Assembly: GCA_030424825.1 (NCBI GenBank)
Contig: JAUHWE010000164.1
Location: 1 to 8,350, forward strand
Direction of reading: 5' to 3'
Origin: Verrucomicrobiia bacterium
Lineage (GTDB): Bacteria; Verrucomicrobiota; Verrucomicrobiia; Opitutales; Opitutaceae
DNA: 8,350 nucleotides
Position 1 is the stretch's first letter. Each line of letters opens with the position of its first letter. The notes beneath the pieces are model-generated. The model ran no database searches. It was not told where the DNA came from and saw only the letters and a program-made list of their open reading frames with translations. The translations under genes and the position numbers were made by a program. Below, piece by piece: positions 5,458-8,350 of this stretch.

Positions 5458-7428
5458 TTACGCCTTAGTTTTTGCTTCCTCGGCTTGAGGGTCCTCTTCT
5501 ATTTCTTCTGGGTCGCTCTTTTGGGAATCCACGGGTTCTACTGAAGGCTCCTCGGAGACATTTTCACTAGGAACAGATTCAACGGCCGGTGCTTCCGGCT
5601 CCTTTTCTGCTTCTTTTGCTAGCGGTTCAGATTTCGAACCCACTTCCAAATTCTGAGGCTTTTCTGGCACTTGCGGTACTTCCTCTGCTTCAACTTCGAC
5701 TGCTACTTTCTCTTCCGATGGAGCCGCCTGCACAGAATCATCCGTCGGCGGAGAGTTTTCCGGTTCGGCTGGCGCAATCGTTTCTGGAACGGCTGCCTGG
5801 GCAGCATCTGTGTCACCCGTCGCCTTTTCCTCAGATTCCGGAACCGCATCACCGGCAGAGTCACTCTTTTCCGCTTCAGTCTCCTTCGTGGGTTTCGAAG
5901 CAGAATCTGGCAGGTTAGATATGTCCTTCGTATCCAAACTCTGAGGTTTGGCAACCGCCTTTGGCTCATTATCCATTACCGGTTGGGCAAATAGGGAGTC
6001 ATCGCTAAAGTGGCTTACGTATCCATCCGCGATGAGCCAATGCAAATCCTGGGAAAGCTTTTTCTCGTCGTGCACTACGTCCGGGCACGCTTCCTTTAGC
6101 CAGGCTTCGTATTGAGGAGGCAGTTCCTTCGCTTTAATATTTTGATTCGCCTCGAGAAAACGTATCAACCGATCCAGCGTATCCGACATTACCTGGCCTT
6201 TTTTGCGGAAGTTGCGTCGTGTCGCGCAGATCAAGGTCACGCCTTTCGCACCCTTTTTGTAGATGCTGAATTTTTCGCGGCGCAATCGCCCTCGAATCGC
6301 ATTCGCAGTCGCAAGAGGGAATCGTCTTTGACGGGCAAGTTCACCGGCCACCGCTCGACCCGCTTCCGTATTCGGGAATTTATCCAACACCACACCTGAA
6401 ACGCGGGCGTAGTTCACCGATTTCACGATCTTCTCCCTCTGTGACATTCTTAAAAACCCGATCGCGTCATTGATTGATTCGAACGTCTGAGGCTCCTCCC
6501 CTTCAGCGGCCTTGCTGGTATAGCGTGTTGCCTTCTTCATCGACTCCAACCACTCATTCACGGCCTCTTCCTCGCGAACTTGCTCGATAGAGGCTTTGAA
6601 CTTCTCGAAAGGCATGTTGCTGAGCTGTGTCTTATGATGCAGATTCAAGAACTCCTCATATCGATGGTAGTTCGGCGGGCCAATCAGCTTCTTGGTAATT
6701 CCACAACGATTGACGAAAGGGAAATTTCCTGTGGGAGGCTCGACCTCAATCTCCTCCGTATCGAGAAGGCTTTCCGCATGATGCGTAACGGCATGCTGTA
6801 TCGCCTCCTCCTCCGATTGAAACGGCATTCCGTCGGGCACGGAAACAAACACACTCTCGGGTTTCTCCCCTTGGGCCGCCTTACGTGTCACACTCGCCAC
6901 ATATCGGTCAGACTTTTCGAGGAAGATTTTCGCCACATGAAAAAGCTCGTAGGTAATATGGTTTGTCCTGAGCGCCTTGATGATCGTTGAAAAACCGGTG
7001 TCATCGGGATAAAACCCAACGTCGAAAACCGGACTTTCATACGGTCGATCGTCATGAAACCGTCCGCGACGCTCTCCATCCCCACCCGCAAAGCGACGTC
7101 CTTGATTCTGAAACCGACGGTCTCCCCCTTCGCGGTGCTCTCCGGAATTCCCCGGTCCGCTCTCTCCACGAGGGCCCTTATCGGCAAACGATCGCCTCGG
7201 CGGTCTTCTGTCCTTGTTTGAACCTCCTCCACTGGGACCTCTTCGGTCTGGGCGCTTTCCTTGGCCAGGGGCACGTCCGAAACCTTTCCGGTCGCCACCC
7301 TTTGGCGCTTTTCCGGCATCCGTCCACTGGGTGCCAAAACTGAAGCTTTGAAGTGCGGATAGATCGAGGGAGTTGGATTCCGACTCTTCCGTCGGCTCCT
7401 TCGGTTCCTGAGAACTGGGTTCGGTCAT
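5458..7428 (-). CDS. Conserved-looking protein of unknown function: RG-rich N-terminus, folded core, acidic tail
   Basis: 656 residues that I cannot assign to a named family. Four parts are visible. Residues 1-40 are acidic and then hold a hydrophobic motif, LDLSALQSFSFGTQW (21-35). Residues 41-130 are a low-complexity Gly/Arg/Asp region with several RG and RR pairs, the composition of RGG-type RNA-binding tails. Residues about 134-480 look globular, with marked segments VNRCGITKKLIGPPNYHRY (239-257), FEKFKASIEQVREEEAVNEWLESM (from 274) and a basic patch RRNFRKKG (404-411). Residues 440-475 resemble a winged-helix end (DLHWLIADGYV, 461-471). Residues 482-656 are a long Glu/Pro/Ala/Ser acidic tail without hydrophobic segments. 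There is no signal peptide or membrane span, so it is probably cytoplasmic. Opposite charge at the two ends and the basic patch suggest nucleic-acid binding; this is inference. I associate such proteins with Verrucomicrobiota from memory only. ATG 7428 has no clear Shine-Dalgarno sequence. Confidence 0.85.
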   Translation of the reverse strand: MTEPSSQEPKEPTEESESNSLDLSALQSFSFGTQWTDAGKAPKGGDRKGFGRAPGQGKRPDRRGPSGGGSNKDRRPPRRSFADKGPRGESGPGNSGEHREGGDRRFQNQGRRFAGGDGERRGRFHDDRPYESPVFDVGFYPDDTGFSTIIKALRTNHITYELFHVAKIFLEKSDRYVASVTRKAAQGEKPESVFVSVPDGMPFQSEEEAIQHAVTHHAESLLDTEEIEVEPPTGNFPFVNRCGITKKLIGPPNYHRYEEFLNLHHKTQLSNMPFEKFKASIEQVREEEAVNEWLESMKKATRYTSKAAEGEEPQTFESINDAIGFLRMSQREKIVKSVNYARVSGVVLDKFPNTEAGRAVAGELARQRRFPLATANAIRGRLRREKFSIYKKGAKGVTLICATRRNFRKKGQVMSDTLDRLIRFLEANQNIKAKELPPQYEAWLKEACPDVVHDEKKLSQDLHWLIADGYVSHFSDDSLFAQPVMDNEPKAVAKPQSLDTKDISNLPDSASKPTKETEAEKSDSAGDAVPESEEKATGDTDAAQAAVPETIAPAEPENSPPTDDSVQAAPSEEKVAVEVEAEEVPQVPEKPQNLEVGSKSEPLAKEAEKEPEAPAVESVPSENVSEEPSVEPVDSQKSDPEEIEEDPQAEEAKTKA

Positions 7429-7484
7429 GTGTCTTTTAAAAAAAGGAAGCCCGGAAGCGTCCCTGAAATTGATAGTTTGCTAAG

Positions 7485-7570
7485 TCAAATTGCGTAATGA
7501 TACGTAATCGAGGTATTTTTATTGGGTGTACGTCTCAGAATCAACCCAATTGACGCAATAAATCAAATTG
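7485..7570. repeat. Cluster of short direct and inverted repeats upstream of the RG-rich protein gene
   Basis: Within 86 AT-rich bases: TCAAATTG occurs directly at 7485-7492 and 7563-7570; ATTGCGT (7489-7495) is inverted as ACGCAAT (7553-7559); CGTAAT repeats at 7493-7498 and 7503-7508 with a 10-bp period, one helical turn; ATTGGGT (7521-7527) is inverted as ACCCAAT (7544-7550). Such density in a divergent promoter region suggests binding sites for a regulator. Confidence 0.45.
7516..7544 (-). promoter_or_regulatory. Candidate sigma-70-type promoter of the RG-rich protein gene
   Basis: On the minus strand TTGATT (7544-7539) is followed, after exactly 17 bases, by TAAAAA (7521-7516). Each matches four of six consensus positions. 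Transcription would begin near 7509, giving a leader of about 80 bases. The inverted repeat ATTGGGT/ACCCAAT meets both hexamers, each arm sharing its end base with one of them, so binding there could control access. Confidence 0.3.
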
Positions 7571-7628
7571 TTTGTTTTGGCGCTTTACATCAACGCCCAT
7601 CTATCGTTTTTTTCCGCCTTCCTCAACT

Positions 7629-7713
7629 GCTCAGGTGGTGGAATTGGTAGACACGCACGCTTGAGGGGCGTGTGCCGAAAGGTGTAAGGGTTCGAGTCCC
7701 TTCCTGAGCACCA
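7629..7713 (+). tRNA. tRNA-Leu (anticodon GAG)
   Basis: An 85-base class II tRNA. The acceptor stem is GCTCAGG (7629-7635) with CCTGAGC (7703-7709), discriminator A7710 and an encoded CCA (7711-7713). The anticodon stem is CACGC (7656-7660) and GCGTG (7668-7672) around the loop TTGAGGG, so the anticodon is GAG (7663-7665), reading CUC and CUU. The long variable arm (TGCC-GAAA-GGTG) is the leucine hallmark, and the T-arm has GTTCGAGTCCC. Base 37 is G, so this tRNA is not a substrate for TsaE or MtaB. A weak TTGGCG/TCTATC pair with 17-base spacing (7577-7605) is the best promoter guess. Confidence 0.97.
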
Positions 7714-7720
7714 AAAAAAG

Positions 7721-7744
7721 AAAGCCACATCATGTGGCTTTTTT
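7721..7744 (+). terminator. Rho-independent terminator of tRNA-Leu
   Basis: AAAGCCAC (7721-7728) and GTGGCTTT (7734-7741) form a perfect 8-bp stem with an ATCAT loop, ending in six T's (7739-7744). It begins eight bases after the tRNA CCA, so the tRNA is transcribed as a single unit. Confidence 0.9.
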
Positions 7745-7846
7745 GGTTTCAGAAAGGGACGAGTTCCGAGCTCCAGCGACAAGACCGGATTCGAAGAAGA
7801 CCGGAACACGCAGTTCGACGGAGCGACTAAAGGAGCGCAGATGGGG

Positions 7847-7872
7847 GAACGCGAAGCGTTCGTCCGAAGGAC
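7847..7872. repeat. Two tandem hairpins with GAA loops
   Basis: GAACGC-GAA-GCGTTC (7847-7861) is followed without a gap by GTCC-GAA-GGAC (7862-7872). Both stems are perfect and have the same triloop. This suggests a small structured RNA or an intergenic repeat module; nothing shows that it is transcribed. Confidence 0.45.
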
Positions 7873-7893
7873 TTTGAGCAGCACAAACTCAAC

Positions 7894-7907
7894 CCCTTCC
7901 TGAGCAC
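7894..7907 (+). repeat. 14-bp copy of the tRNA-Leu 3' end (att-like)
   Basis: CCCTTCCTGAGCAC here is identical to 7698-7711, the T-arm end, acceptor strand and start of the CCA of the tRNA gene, 196 bases upstream. Integrating elements that use tRNA genes leave such direct repeats, so this may be a relic att site. No integrase or cargo gene lies between, and the similarity stops sharply on both sides. Confidence 0.45.
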
Positions 7908-8128
7908 TGAACTTCGCAGGCCCTAGCCGCTGAAGCGAAGTCAATTCTCGACCGAACAAAGGCCATTCGCCTCTCTCCCCGACCAAAGAAAACTGCAGAT
8001 TCCCCGATTCGCCAGAGCGGATACTTGAAGGAATAGCGAATCCATTCTCCGCCCCGACGCGGCATCGGTTCAATATCGGCCTATCGTTGGACCAAATAGG
8101 ATGAGACCGGAGGCTCCAATTCCGTGAT

Positions 8129-8140
8129 AGTGGCGCCACT
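8129..8140. promoter_or_regulatory. 12-bp perfect palindrome upstream of a start codon
   Basis: AGTGGCGCCACT is fully self-complementary and ends 20 bases before the GTG at 8161. The place and symmetry fit an operator or a leader hairpin near the ribosome-binding region. No -35/-10 pair could be assigned. Confidence 0.35.
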
Positions 8141-8160
8141 CAAAAGGACGCCTCTTTGTC

Positions 8161-8350
8161 GTGAATGTAATCTTATTAACTGTATTCCTTGGGCTGATAC
8201 TAGTCGGGCTAGCAATTGTCCTGTTCCTGTACACGAACGCGACATCACAGCGCAGCAGTCCCGAACAGGACAGCCTGATGCCGCTGGAAGACAATGGTTC
8301 AGGCGAATCCAAATACATTCAGCTCGACCGCAAAATCGCAAAATCCAGCC
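8161..8350 (+). CDS. Small single-pass membrane protein, unknown (3' end beyond window)
   Basis: Frame open from GTG 8161 to the right edge, 63 codons visible. It begins MNVILLTVFLGLILVGLAIV, a 22-24-residue transmembrane segment, then LFLYTNATSQRSSPEQDSLM, and becomes polar with mixed charge (residues 25-63). A short N-terminal anchor with a soluble tail resembles small accessory proteins of respiratory oxidases such as CcoS, but no diagnostic motif is seen and I do not assign it. AAAAGGA (8142-8148) is a possible Shine-Dalgarno sequence, at a longer than ideal distance. The GTG is chosen because the hydrophobic segment starts directly after it. Antisense frames over this stretch have no sensible features. 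Confidence 0.6.
   Translation, partial: MNVILLTVFLGLILVGLAIVLFLYTNATSQRSSPEQDSLMPLEDNGSGESKYIQLDRKIAKSS

Larger units (their letters stand above)
7745..8160. other. Gene-free spacer between tRNA-Leu and a small membrane protein gene
   Basis: 416 bases with no credible gene on either strand. The long minus-strand frame across 7585-8139 runs through the tRNA and carries the familiar false peptide GRDSNPYTFRHTPLKRA, which is tRNA-Leu read backwards. Visible structure: a direct repeat AAGACCGGA (7781-7789 and 7797-7805), two adjacent GAA-loop hairpins (7847-7872), a copy of the tRNA 3' end (7894-7907), and a 12-bp palindrome (8129-8140). Confidence 0.65.

Noticed and set aside
5589..7343. Several frames on both strands within the RG-rich protein gene
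   Set aside because: They are shadows of a biased-composition gene; arginine- or leucine-rich peptides arise from the low-complexity codons.
7585..8139. Minus-strand frame of 184 codons
   Set aside because: It runs antisense through tRNA-Leu, its promoter region and the terminator. The GRDSNPYTFRHTPLKRA peptide is the well-known false translation of tRNA-Leu, and the rest has no protein-like features.
8070..8341. Two minus-strand frames opposite the right-edge gene
   Set aside because: The plus strand gives a clean start with a transmembrane segment, whereas these overlap each other and show no domain or membrane pattern.

Overview
The window looks like chromosomal DNA from a free-living bacterium, most likely Verrucomicrobiota (Opitutae/Puniceicoccales-like). 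The taxon is an inference. It rests on the house-keeping genes, starts that mostly lack Shine-Dalgarno sequences, GTAGGG-type palindromic intergenic repeats, and a large RG-rich/acidic protein that I associate with that group from memory. No phage, plasmid, IS or CRISPR module is visible.

Layout. Positions 1-813 (minus): 5' portion of a secreted YHYH-domain protein that runs off the left edge. 973-1353 (plus): a small glyoxalase/VOC enzyme. 1354-1449: convergent gap with a GTAGGG-type palindromic repeat and a terminator-like hairpin. 1450-2772 (minus): MtaB, a tRNA methylthiotransferase. 2773-2988: divergent gap holding a striking 44-bp near-perfect palindrome. 2989-5124 (plus): compact three-gene operon of CPBP membrane protease, ThiL and TsaE, with overlapping ends. 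5125-5457: convergent gap filled with inverted repeats. 5458-7428 (minus): a 656-residue protein of unknown function with an RG-rich N-terminus, a folded core and an acidic C-terminal tail. 7629-7713 (plus): tRNA-Leu(GAG) with encoded CCA, followed by a strong terminator. 7746-8160: no credible gene, but it carries a 14-bp copy of the tRNA 3' end and several small hairpins. 8161-8350 (plus): start of a small single-pass membrane protein that runs off the right edge.

Functional links. TsaE (t6A37 synthesis) and MtaB (t6A37 to ms2t6A37) act successively on the same tRNA nucleotide and are encoded a few kilobases apart on divergent transcription units. ThiL makes thiamine diphosphate and is translationally coupled to the CPBP protease gene in front of it.

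The most novel items are the RG-rich/acidic unknown protein with its repeat-flanked promoter region, the 44-bp palindrome between mtaB and the operon, and the family-like intergenic palindromes. I do not see a clear new multi-gene defence or mobile system.
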